Below are positions 47,506 to 56,673 of a DNA stretch of 64,000 nt, piece by piece. This DNA comes from CAWEYO01 sp963813315 (GTDB lineage: Bacteria; Pseudomonadota; Alphaproteobacteria; Rhizobiales; Rhizobiaceae). The stretch lies in the NCBI GenBank assembly GCA_963813315.1, contig CAWEYO010000005.1, positions 1 through 64,000 on the forward strand, read 5' to 3'. The notes below the pieces were generated by a model that ran no database searches, was not told the origin of the DNA, and saw nothing but the letters and a program-made list of their open reading frames with translations. Position 1 is the first letter of the stretch. Every line of letters starts with the position of its first letter. A program made the translations under genes and the position numbers.

Positions 47506-49612
47506 TGCGCTTGCTGACATCCGCACGGCCGCGCGGCTATTCGAAGAAAATCTGCCTTTGGCACAGCGCAAGCGCCTGGGGCAATTTTTTACGGGCTTGC
47601 CGTTAGGACGACTGCTGGCTCATCTCGCGCTCAGCGGGGAGAGCGTCACCGTCCTCGATCCCATGGCCGGAAATGGCGACCTGCTCGACGCGGCCGCAAC
47701 CGCGGCGCAGGAGCGCGGCATCGCGGTAGAGCGGCTCGACGGTATTGAAGTCGACGATATCACCGCCGGCTACTGCCGGCGGCGGGCGGATGTGCTGCGG
47801 GGCCGCGCGGCAGATATGACTGACGCGATCATCGCGGGCAGCGCGTTCGATCCTGGCGTCATCCGGCAGTTAAGGCCGCAAGGTTATGATCTGGTCATCA
47901 CCAACCCGCCCTATGTCAGATACCAGTCCCAGAAGGGCGATGAACACGGCAGCGCCGCGATCCGCGAGGGTCTGCGCGCTATTATTGACGAACGGACGAG
48001 TGGGGCGGAGCGCGCGCTATGGCAGGTTCTTACCGCAGGCTATTCCGGCCTTGCTGATCTTTCCGTGCCGGCGTGGATTTTATCAGCTGTCCTGACGCGG
48101 CCCGGCGGCCGTCTCGCGATCGTGGCGCCGGCGACTTGGCGTTCCAGAGATTATGCCGACGTTGTGCGCTATCTGCTTTTGCGCTTTTTCGCGCTTGAAT
48201 TCATCGTGGACGACACGCAGCCGGGATGGTTCTCGGACGCGCTGGTCCGCACGAACCTCATTGTCACAAGACGCCTGACAGCAGACGAGACGGCGGCGCC
48301 GCTCGCGGAGCGGACCTCATGGGGAAATCCGCGATGGCTGCAGATTGCGCCGCCGGCAGCAAACCCCGAATCGCTCGTCGGCGCGGCGTTTTCTGGCCCT
48401 CATCCCGATGCGGCCTTCGCGTCATGGGCGAGGACAGGCGGCCGCGTTGTTACGAATATCGACAACCGTGCCTTCGCCCTTGCAGATGAATGGAAAACCC
48501 TGGAGCATCGCCTGCAACGTAAATCCTGGTTCCAGAAAGCAGAAGGGATGACCGCGCACGCGGTTGTTCGCGCGCAAGGTCATGGGATGGCGGCTGTTCC
48601 AGAACCGCTGCGCGCGCTGTTGCCCGAAGACAGCGCTCTGGCCGATCTGCAAACACTCGAAGAGGCGCAGATCAGGGTCAGTCAGGGATTACGCACGGGC
48701 TGTAACCGGTTTTTCTACGTGACAATGCTGGCCGAGAATAATGACGGCACGGCTACTATTGAAGCGTCGGAAAGTTTTCAAAAAATGCGGCTTAAAGTGC
48801 CGCAAGGGACCTTGCGGCCTGTACTGCATCGGCAGACAGACATGCCGGGATTCGCACGAGGCCAGATACCAAGTGCGCGTGTTCTTGATCTATCACACTG
48901 GGTGCTGCCTGAAGATCAGGAAACGGTTCTGAAGCATGAGAGCGCATATTGTAAACAGGGCAGATCACTCCCCCAGCAGATGCCCTCAGAGCTTGCCGCC
49001 TTTGTGCGCCGTGCCTCCGTTCTTGCGCTTGATCCCGGCGCGCCGTCACGGCTTATTCCTGATCTATCGGCTGTTCGCACTAATGTGAAACGGCCAGGCA
49101 GCATCAATGAAATCCCCGGTTTCTGGTACATGCTGCCAGCGTTTTCCGCCCGGCATTTGCCAGCGATGTTTATCCCGCGGATCAATCACGGGACACCGGC
49201 GGCTTCATTGAATGATCTGCCGCCAATCCTGATCGATGCGAATTTTTCGACCCTGTGGCCGGAAGGCGCACGCTGGACAAACCATGGCGTCTACGGGTTG
49301 TTCAGCAGCGTCTGGTGCCGTGCCGGTATGGAGGCTCTGGGTACGCCGCTCGGCGGCGGGGCGCTTAAGCTGGAGGCGACACATATCCGCCAGATTCCGG
49401 TTCCGGTTTTTTCAGATGCCGATTGTCAGACGCTCGGCGCGCTCGGGCAACGCCTTGCAGACGCTGGCCCTTCGGTGCTCGCAGATATCGACCAATTCGT
49501 GCTCGCGGCCGCGTTTCCGTCAGCGAACAAAGCCACCCTAAAGGTCAATGCCCGGTATATTGAAGCGCAGCTCGGCGCCTCCTGTTCCGCCCGTCAAAGG
49601 ATTGCGTCATGA
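47492..49612 (+). CDS. DNA methyltransferase B (N6-adenine type, NPPY)
   Basis: GTG start at 47492 overlaps gene A; 706 residues, intact. KRLGQFFTGLPLGRLLAHLA and SVTVLDPMAGNGDLLDAAAT (motif I, about residues 51-70), and LVITNPPYVRYQSQKGDEHG (motif IV, about 132-151). The C-terminal 350 residues look like a target-recognition region (GLRTGCNRFFYVTMLAENND; SLNDLPPILIDANFSTLWPE). This is the gamma-type Eco57I/TaqI-like architecture. The next gene starts within its stop (ATGA). Confidence 0.85.
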   Translation: MRASDALADIRTAARLFEENLPLAQRKRLGQFFTGLPLGRLLAHLALSGESVTVLDPMAGNGDLLDAAATAAQERGIAVERLDGIEVDDITAGYCRRRADVLRGRAADMTDAIIAGSAFDPGVIRQLRPQGYDLVITNPPYVRYQSQKGDEHGSAAIREGLRAIIDERTSGAERALWQVLTAGYSGLADLSVPAWILSAVLTRPGGRLAIVAPATWRSRDYADVVRYLLLRFFALEFIVDDTQPGWFSDALVRTNLIVTRRLTADETAAPLAERTSWGNPRWLQIAPPAANPESLVGAAFSGPHPDAAFASWARTGGRVVTNIDNRAFALADEWKTLEHRLQRKSWFQKAEGMTAHAVVRAQGHGMAAVPEPLRALLPEDSALADLQTLEEAQIRVSQGLRTGCNRFFYVTMLAENNDGTATIEASESFQKMRLKVPQGTLRPVLHRQTDMPGFARGQIPSARVLDLSHWVLPEDQETVLKHESAYCKQGRSLPQQMPSELAAFVRRASVLALDPGAPSRLIPDLSAVRTNVKRPGSINEIPGFWYMLPAFSARHLPAMFIPRINHGTPAASLNDLPPILIDANFSTLWPEGARWTNHGVYGLFSSVWCRAGMEALGTPLGGGALKLEATHIRQIPVPVFSDADCQTLGALGQRLADAGPSVLADIDQFVLAAAFPSANKATLKVNARYIEAQLGASCSARQRIAS

Positions 49613-52600
49613 GCGCCGATATCGACAATATTCGTCAAGCGATCGCCCGGGGCCGTATGCTGCGGGATGCGGGTCATGTGGAGGCTGTGCTGCGCAGCGA
49701 GCTTCAGGGGCGGCTACGTCTTATGTTCCCCGAGATTTCACACGTGAGCTGGATTAACAACTACACAGAAGGCGCCGAGGCGCACACAAAGGTGGGCGTT
49801 GCTTCCGGCAAGGCCGCGTCCCGTTTCATCGATAATCTGGTGGGCTCGACGACGATTGAGTACGAGTGTGATCTGCGGATCATGACCAAACGCGATACCG
49901 GCTATCTTCAGGTGCGCGAGCAGGCTGCAGGGCTGATCCGTAGCGGAGTGCCCCTGACATCGGTCAGAGGCGTGCTTTCTGATACGGTGGATTGGTACGC
50001 CTATGACGCGGTTCTGGCGCCTGGCGTGGATAGCGCGTCATGCACGGCGGAAGATATTTCGCTGGTGCAGATTGACGAGTTGCAGCTTTTGGACGACGGC
50101 AAGGTTTCGGCGGAGCGCCTGGCCGCGTTCATACTGAAGCATCTGGCTCGCGAGCAGTCCCGGCCGCTGCGAGCAGACTTCCTGGCATCTGATCTTGGCA
50201 TGAGTCGCTGACATATAAGAGCAGCGCCGCGCCTCTGGCCAAGCTCGTTGATGACGGTCGAGGCTCTTACCCCTCGGCGAGTTCTGCCACCGAACTGTGG
50301 TCGCATTTCGTGGACCATCTGGAAGGACAATCCGGGATATTCCGCGCGCAGGCCTATGTCGATGAGGTGTATGTTACGTTGCTCGCGCGTCTTTTGAGCG
50401 CCAATGTGCTTCAGGGCAAGGCCCTGCTCAGCGCTGACGATGAGCTGCGGACGATACTCAACGGGGACTTCTTTCGTCATAAGTACCAGCTGGAAAACGT
50501 CGTTGAGCAGGACTATTTCGGCTGGCTTCTGAATGCCCCGCATATCGACCATCTGGTTGTCATCGCCCGCGACTTACAGCGGGATTTATACGCCTATGAT
50601 TTTGGGTGGCTGGCCGAGGAAGATTTGTTCGGCCGCCTGATGGCGCAGCTTGCCCGCCGCAGCCAGCGCAAGCTTTTGGGGCAGGAATGGACGCCGCACT
50701 GGCTCGCGCGCCTTCTTGCCGACCGCTGCCTTGACGGCCTGCCTCCAGGAGAAGCACCACGCCTCGTTGATATGTGCTGCGGCTCGGGGACCATGCTCGC
50801 AGAGATCATCAAAGCCACGCGCGTGCGGTTCGGGTTTACCGATATCGAAAAGCTCGGCGACGTGGCCACTGGCTTTGATATCGATCCGCTCGCCGTCAGC
50901 CTCGCCAAGACGACCTGGGTTGTCAGTCTTGCCGAAGAGATCAAGGCGGCTACGAAGCCGATTGTTATCCCGGTCTATCACGCCGACTCACTTTTCGCCG
51001 TCACGCCGGTTTCAGCGTCGGTGCCGCTTGTCGGAGAAGACGACACCATCCCGGTTTCACTTGACGGCATGACCGTGCAATTGCCTACGGCGCTGGTGCA
51101 GCCGGAATACCGGGAATTTTTCGATCGCATCGTCGACTGGGCTTATGATGAGGCAAGAGACGCGCAGGCGCGCGGCGCAGTTGCGCCTTTCGCCAAGAGC
51201 GATGCGGACGGCTTTCTTGACGGCGCTATTGCCGCGTTCGGGATCACGCTGCCGCCGGAACTCTACAAGCGGCTTTCCGAGGCCCTGTACCCGCTCGCGC
51301 ATCGGATGGCGGAGCTGGCGGTTGCCGGTAGAAACGGCATCCGGGCGTTCATCCTGCGCAACACCTACCGGCCCGGCCTTCTCACCGGGCATTTTAATGG
51401 CCTTGTATCCAATCCGCCATGGCTGGCTATGAGCGGGCTTGCGGATAATCCCTATAAGGAATTGCTAAAAGGACGCGCCAAGCTCTATGGCATCCAGCCG
51501 GCAGGCCAGTCGTTCCTTCATCTGGAATTGGGCACGATGCATCTGTTGCACGCGATCGATCGCTATCTCGGTCCTAACGCTTCGGTCGCCTGCCTTGTAC
51601 CGGGCACAATTCTGAATGGAAACCATCATGAGCGGCTGCGCCGGCATGACTTCCTTGGCAGCGAGCGCCCCGTGCCGTTTGAAATATCCGAGGTCTGGCA
51701 AGTGGCGCCGGGCACCTTCAAGTACCCTGGCGCGGCACTGATTGGCCATAAAAGGTCAGCAACGGCTTCGTTACCGTTGCCTGCTTTTTCCGGCGTTTTA
51801 GCGGCGTCCACGGGCCTTGAAGCAGTCGATTTCTCCATTCGAAAATTGGGCGATAAGCGCAGTGCCTGGGTGCTGGAAAAAAGCGGTGGCCCGGCGGCCG
51901 GCGGAGGGATGACCGATCTGCCGCAGCAAGGGGCCGACCTGATGCCGCGCACGGCCGTCTGCATTGAGATTTTGCAAGATACGGGTGCCGAGTACCGCGT
52001 GGATACACCAGGGGCCGCGTCGCCCTGGCGGTTCACGGTGAAGTCGGCCAAAGAAATGGCAAAGGAGACGTTCCCTGGCTATGCCGCGCCGCGCTTCATT
52101 ACGGCGCAGTCGGAGAATCTTCTTCCTTATGTTCTCGGCAGTCACCGGGCACCGCTCGCCCTGCCCGCGATCCGGGCGGATAAGGGAACGTGGACAGTTC
52201 TTGATGAGGCTGAGATTCGCAAGCTCGGCTTTACCCAAACGGCCCGCCGTTTTGCCGCCATTAACAAAAAGCTGAAGGCCGTAGGCAAAGGAAAAACTTT
52301 GCAAGAGCGGGTAGACGAGCGCGGAAAGCTGGCAAAGCAGGTTTTCGGGTTCGAGGGCTTTCTCACTCTCGCCGGCGCCGGCGGCAAGAATATCTGCGCG
52401 GCCTGCGTGCCCTTGTCGGAGGCAAAGGACCTGGTGGTCGACCAGACCTTGTATTGGAAGGTCATCGAAGACAAAGGGGAGGCGTGGTTTCAGGTGGGGA
52501 TGCTGAACAGCCGCGCTCTTACAGTGGCAACGCTGCCCTTCAACCCCAAAGGCGATTTCAGCGAACGGCACATCCATACCCTGCCTTATCGCCTGATGCC

Positions 52601-52868
52601 GGTCTATGACCCGGGAAACGACGATCATGTGCGTATCGCTGAGCTGGCCGAGGAAATTGCCGGTCTAGCAACGGCGCAGGCGCAGGCCGATCCCTACTTG
52701 TGCGATCCCACCAAAGCGCTGACGGCTCGTCGACGCAAGATGCGGGACTTCTTGGCAAAGTCACCGCTGGTTTCCGAGCTTGAAGGGCTGGCAGAAGCGG
52801 CTCTTGGCGTAACCGTGGATGGTGAAGTCGATCTTGATCCGGATTCGACAGGAGATCCGGCTTGCTGA
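49609..52868 (+). CDS. DNA methyltransferase C with N-terminal nuclease-like region (one-base frameshift)
   Basis: From ATG 49609, the first 200 residues (HVSWINNYTEGAEAHTKVGV; IDNLVGSTTIEYECDLRIMT; TGYLQVREQAAGLI) resemble the N-terminal region of type IIG-like enzymes. The usual E-x-K is E-Y-E here, so cleavage is doubtful. A TGA follows GMSR at 50211. Adding one G after ATG (ATGAGTCG to ATGGAGTCG) gives MESLTYKSSAAPLAKLVDDG and the frame runs on to 52868, about 1087 residues. LVDMCCGSGTMLAEIIKATR is motif I and LVSNPPWLAM is motif IV (NPPW). The frame break is probably a sequencing error or a recent mutation. The stop overlaps the nuclease gene. Confidence 0.8.
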
Positions 52869-53947
52869 TCGTTCAGAGTGCGGCAGAGCCCGCGGCTATA
52901 CGCAATGCCATCGTTGATTTGATCGCACCGGTCCCGATCTCGATGCAGGTTGCGGCCGCCTATGTGAGCCGGGGCGGATCGGACATTTTGCTCGATGCAC
53001 TCGTGAATGCGGCCGGCCAAGCCGCCTTCACGGCGATGCCCAAAGTCCTCATTACCTCGTTCGATTTTGGCCTTACGGAGCCCCAGGCGCTGCGCCGGTG
53101 GCAGGCCTTGCCGAATACTGAGGTGCGGGTGTCGGGCGCGCAAAGGCTCTTGCAAGGCTCTCTTTTGCCAGCGCGGGCGTTTCATCCCAAGCTCTACGCC
53201 TTCAGTACCGATGCTCAGCACTGCAACGCGCTTATCGGTTCGGCCAATCTTACTTCTCGCGGCTTCAGCGTAAATACGGAAGCCGCGTGGGCGCAGCGCG
53301 ATATTCCGCGCGGGCAGATCGACGCGGCCTTCACGAGTGCCGGCTTTGAAACCGTGCCTCTGACAGAGGCTCTTCTCGCAGCTTACGAAGGTTTGCGCGT
53401 CGTGCAGCCGCCGCCGCCTGAAATCCAACAGGAAGCCGAACCTGTCGCCCCGCCCGCGCCGCCGGTTGCGGCGGCCACGCAGCTCTTCAGGCTGGCTATT
53501 GAGAATGGCGCGATAAACCCCGCCAATTTCAATGCCATGTGGGTGCAAGGAGAAGCCCTTCAGGGCGGCTCACGCAATCAGCTTGAGCTACCGCGCGGTG
53601 GTCACCGGTTTTTCGGCTTCGTGTTCGATCAGTATGATTATCCTGACAACCTGACGATCGGACAGCCTGTTATTCGCAGCGGCGCCCGTGTCTGGACCGA
53701 CCGGCGCCTCACCTGGCATGGCAACAACCGCATGGAACGCATGAACCTGCCGACCGCGGCACAGGGCGGGTTTGACTATGCTGACACCGCCGTCATGTTT
53801 CGCCGGCTGGCGGACGGCTCGTTTGAATTGATCGTCACACCCTGGGATTCTGACCTTGCGCGTTCCTGGCGGCAGGCATCGGCGCAGCGCAATACGCTTT
53901 TCCGCCTGGGTTCAATCGCTACAAACCGGGTCGTTGGTTTACTTTAG
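52862..53947 (+). CDS. BfiI-like phospholipase-D-superfamily restriction nuclease
   Basis: TTG 52862 overlaps the methyltransferase C stop by seven bases; 361 residues. A single H-K-N active site: AFHPKLYAFSTDAQHC has His108 and Lys110, and NALIGSANLTSRGFSVN has Asn129, followed by TEAAWA. From memory, BfiI is 358 residues with His105, Lys107 and Asn125, so spacing agrees closely. Residues 185-205 are a Pro-rich linker, as expected between the BfiI catalytic and B3-like binding halves. The C-terminal half (HRFFGFVFDQYDYPDNLTIG; DGSFELIVTPWDSDLARSWR) loosely resembles the BfiI binding domain. Such nucleases dimerise to build one active site and cut without a metal ion. Confidence 0.75.
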   Translation: MLIVQSAAEPAAIRNAIVDLIAPVPISMQVAAAYVSRGGSDILLDALVNAAGQAAFTAMPKVLITSFDFGLTEPQALRRWQALPNTEVRVSGAQRLLQGSLLPARAFHPKLYAFSTDAQHCNALIGSANLTSRGFSVNTEAAWAQRDIPRGQIDAAFTSAGFETVPLTEALLAAYEGLRVVQPPPPEIQQEAEPVAPPAPPVAAATQLFRLAIENGAINPANFNAMWVQGEALQGGSRNQLELPRGGHRFFGFVFDQYDYPDNLTIGQPVIRSGARVWTDRRLTWHGNNRMERMNLPTAAQGGFDYADTAVMFRRLADGSFELIVTPWDSDLARSWRQASAQRNTLFRLGSIATNRVVGLL

Positions 53948-54122
53948 CTCCGGGGGGAATTAGCGTGATTGCGGTTTCAGCCGAGAGCGTTTTGATGGGT
54001 CCTGATAGAATCTGCTTCTTTGTATCGCCGAGAATATCGTCGGGCGGAAGGACGGTATCGTCGCGTGCCCGTGAGGGATCGTGAGCCTCAACCAGATCGC
54101 TGCACTTCTTGAAAATTTTCAA
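53919..54122 (-). CDS. Small hypothetical protein after ImmA
   Basis: A TTG-initiated frame: LKIFKKCSDLVEAHDPSRAR, VLPPDDILGDTKKQILSGPI and AETAITLIPPGAKVNQRPGL. Composition is protein-like. It follows the metallopeptidase by about 58 bases on the same strand and overlaps the end of the nuclease gene on the opposite strand by 29 bases. No family recognised. Confidence 0.35.
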   Translation of the reverse strand: MKIFKKCSDLVEAHDPSRARDDTVLPPDDILGDTKKQILSGPIKTLSAETAITLIPPGAKVNQRPGL

Positions 54123-54179
54123 AGCGTCTCAACGTCTGACTGTGCAAACGTGGACGAGGTGCAGGACCTTGCCCACGGC

Positions 54180-54728
54180 TTATGCGGGCAAACCGCTCAT
54201 CCGCTGGCAAATTGTGTGAGCGCCGCTGACGCGCAGGCGGTAGGTGAGCATGGCGCCGCTGATGCCGTACAGATTCTGGGTCTGCGCGACGATCCCGGTC
54301 CGCACCACATGCAGAGCTGCTTCGTTGGTCATGAGCAGGGTGCCGGCGAGATAGTTGGCCTCGGCCTCGATAGTGCCGTCACGCGCGCGCTCTCCGGCTT
54401 CGGTGAGCGGCGGAGTGCACTCGTGGCCGAGAAAGCAGTGCGCGAGCTCGTGGCAGATGTTGCTGCGCTGCCGGTAGGGATGATGAGCATCGTTGTGCAC
54501 GATCGCCGTGTCTATGCCGCAGGGAACAGTCACCGCGGAAAAGGCCGATTGTCCTCTGCCGAGAAAAGGGGATGCATCGTCCAGATCGCTGAGGCTGATC
54601 ACCCGGATGTCAAAGCGTTCGCAGACCGCGAACGGATCGATCGGCGCCGTCGGTTCCAAACCCATCTGCCCGCGAATATTCACGGCGATGCGATTGGCTT
54701 GTGTTTTGAACCCGCGCCGAAACCCCAA
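54180..54728 (-). CDS. ImmA/IrrE-family metallopeptidase
   Basis: 182 residues, TTG start overlapping the XRE gene stop. The zinc site NICHELAHCFLGHE (H-E-x2-H) is at about residues 89-102, with ARDGTIEAEANYLAGTLLMT supplying the third ligand Glu. Such enzymes cleave the partner XRE repressor upon stress or infection, as with ImmA in ICEBs1 or IrrE in Deinococcus. It pairs with the XRE protein directly upstream and is convergent to the restriction operon. Confidence 0.8.
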   Translation of the reverse strand: MGFRRGFKTQANRIAVNIRGQMGLEPTAPIDPFAVCERFDIRVISLSDLDDASPFLGRGQSAFSAVTVPCGIDTAIVHNDAHHPYRQRSNICHELAHCFLGHECTPPLTEAGERARDGTIEAEANYLAGTLLMTNEAALHVVRTGIVAQTQNLYGISGAMLTYRLRVSGAHTICQRMSGLPA

Positions 54729-54729
54729 C

Positions 54730-55074
54730 TCAACTTCTCCGGAGCTTGTGATAAGTACTGACGACGATGTCTTCGATGATCTTGGCGTTTTGCTTCGATA
54801 AGTGAGAATCGGCTCTTAGCAGGGCTGTTATTTTTGCGAGCGGGTCCGCCTCTTTTTCCTCTGTGCCAGGAATAAACGACTCGGCCTTAAGATTTGACCA
54901 CGCGAGCAGGGCGGCGAGACCGTTCACATCGGGCTTCGCGCCGCCACCGATCCGGGACAAGGTCGAAGCGGCAACGCCTGCCTCCTCCGCGACCTCCTTC
55001 CACGTCTTTTGTCTGCTGAGCCGGGCGGCATTCAGGGCCGCGTAGAATGCTTCGCTGTCAAACCTGTCCGTCAT
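54730..55074 (-). CDS. XRE-family transcriptional regulator
   Basis: 114 residues: helix-turn-helix at about 24-50 (TWKEVAEEAGVAASTLSRIG), then GAKPDVNGLAALLAWSNLKA. The tail (LLRADSHLSKQNAKIIEDIV) is a helix that may contact the peptidase. It is transcribed away from a cluster of palindromes at 55103-55162, which are probably its own operators. Paired with ImmA it forms a cleavable repressor module controlling itself and perhaps a divergent gene. Confidence 0.8.
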   Translation of the reverse strand: MTDRFDSEAFYAALNAARLSRQKTWKEVAEEAGVAASTLSRIGGGAKPDVNGLAALLAWSNLKAESFIPGTEEKEADPLAKITALLRADSHLSKQNAKIIEDIVVSTYHKLRRS

Positions 55075-55102
55075 GACCTCTCCGTTGCGATAATCGAATC
55101 AA

Positions 55103-55162
55103 ATTGCGAACTTGCAATTTAGCTCCTAATATCATATTATCGAATTGGTTGCGAAATCGCAA
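55103..55162. promoter_or_regulatory. Palindromic operators for the XRE regulator
   Basis: ATTGCGAACTTGCAAT (55103-55118, imperfect) and TTGCGAAATCGCAA (55149-55162, perfect) share the form TTGCGA-nn-TYGCAA. A further half-site, TTGCGATAA, lies at 55085-55093. Between the two palindromes is an AT-rich stretch (ATATCATATTAT) that can hold a -10 box. The layout is typical of a self-repressed divergent promoter. Confidence 0.65.
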
Positions 55163-55169
55163 TCAGGCA

Positions 55170-55391
55170 ATGGAACAGGCAGGCGTCGTTGTCACGGAAA
55201 AGATGAGTGACTTGAAGCGAAAAAGAGCCCAAAACGATTACGATTATCGTCAATGGGCGCCCCAAGAAAATGCCAAAAAGGAAGAGCTGACGCTCGAGGA
55301 GGCGTGGCCCTCGCGCTCGAGATCGCCAACGGGGACGAGTCCGCGAGTAGACTCGCGGCCACGGCAACAAGTCGAGCAGGTCACTCTGTAG
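55170..55391 (+). CDS. Small charged protein divergent from XRE (uncertain)
   Basis: From ATG 55170: MEQAGVVVTEKMSDLKRKRA, QNDYDYRQWAPQENAKKEEL and TLEEAWPSRS. A one-base shift near 55303 would instead give EEAVALALEIANGDESASRL, which looks more natural, and extends to 55477. A perfect 8-bp palindrome pair (CCGCGAGT AG ACTCGCGG) lies near 55338-55356. Function unknown. It could be a target of the XRE operators. Confidence 0.35.
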   Translation: MEQAGVVVTEKMSDLKRKRAQNDYDYRQWAPQENAKKEELTLEEAWPSRSRSPTGTSPRVDSRPRQQVEQVTL

Positions 55392-55479
55392 AAGGTCAGA
55401 CGGTCAAGCGAAGGACGGAGAATTCATGTCAGTCGACCAATGCGCTCTTTGCTCGACCTGCAGCGGTTGCCGAATGAAG

Positions 55480-55685
55480 CTATGACGCGAGAGCCGGCGG
55501 CGCGTGCTTATCGGGCCGTTCTATCTACGACGCCAGCGGGGACGTCGCTCGTGGCAGCCTGATCAATCAGAAGATTGACTTGCGGTCACAAGACCAGTCA
55601 AGCCGAGCGACTTCACTACAGGCGACCACCCCTCTGGTGACGCCGAATAAGGGCCGTTGAAAACGGTTCCGTGCCCCAATTCTCA
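55480..55685. other. Short intergenic stretch
   Basis: No gene, repeat or RNA signature seen between the small protein and the nuclease pseudogene. Confidence 0.3.
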
Positions 55686-55689
55686 TCAG

Positions 55690-56290
55690 TGCGGTACGCC
55701 GTGTTTCCAGCCAATCTCGCACCGCCAAGTCGATACGCCGTCATCGCGGATGTAACCAACAACCACATCGCGATCATCCTCGTTGATAAATTCGATATCT
55801 CCGAGCTCAAGGCATGCCTGAACCTTGGTGAGCGCCTTGTTCGCCTCGGAAAGTGGGGTTGCCCTCGAAAATCCGCACAGAGGCTCCAGCTTTTTGATCG
55901 AATAGCTCTCAACGCTCGCGCGCAGGCCATTCCCACCACGCCGTATAGATCGACAAAGCATTTGGAGCGCAGAAGGAAGTCGATTTCCTCCTCCCGGCTT
56001 CAGATCGCCCATCAAACGCTTGAGCGCGGCCGGCTCATATGGGCGAAGAGATAGGCGTGCAGCTCTGGAAAGCGTGAAGGCGATCCATGACGAAATCGAT
56101 AAACCGTCCGAATGCCTGATTTTCTTCCGCACTCGAGAGTGACCAATCAGCCCGGTAGGCCGCGTTGCCGTCGGCATCAGCAAAGGTGTAACCGAACAGG
56201 TATTCAAGCCGCCCTCAATCCGGCCAAGTGGCGCCTGACCAAGAGGGGCGGCGCCGTCTCGTTGCATCCTCGGTAGGGAACTGGAGTTTC
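55690..56290 (-). pseudogene. TM0106-type RecB-like nuclease remnant
   Basis: Several minus-strand frames together give part of a RecB-like predicted nuclease: RASVESYSIKKLEPLCGFSR, ATPLSEANKALTKVQACLEL, DIEFINEDDRDVVVGY and, upstream, RPYEPAALKRLMGDL and FLLRSKCFVDLYGVV in another frame. Intact proteins are several hundred residues longer. Frameshifts and lost ends make it a pseudogene. Confidence 0.65.
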
Positions 56291-56673
56291 CCATGCCAGT
56301 CGCACTATTGGATCGACGGCAACCGCGTGCGCTGGGCTGCGGCTATGGCCCCGCATGTAATTGCGGCCGTAAGGGAACGCGACCTGCGCGACGCAGAGAC
56401 TCCTGCTCCCAAACCCGCTGGGTTCTTCGTACAGGTGGCACGCGCGATCCTCGATCAATGCCGTGCCTTTGGTAGAAGGTGGCGTTCCTAACTCCATTAT
56501 CTTTTCAGGACGTCCCCTCGCGGGACACGGGCTCGTAGCCGACCGCCAGCTCCTCACCGCACCGATTGGCTCGGGTCATGAAATTCGGTCCGGCCTCTGA
56601 GAGTTGGTGACCCAGGCTGGACTTCCGATGGGCACGACGCGACCTGTTTCCTTGCTCTCAAGTATTCAGTGGA

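Noticed and set aside
45335..53947. Identification as DISARM or BREX
   Set aside because: No helicase, DUF1998 protein, PglZ or BrxC-type gene is present, and the nuclease fits BfiI better than the DISARM PLD protein.
54081..54761. Plus-strand frame of 226 codons
   Set aside because: It is antisense to the ImmA-type gene, which has the HELAH zinc motif.
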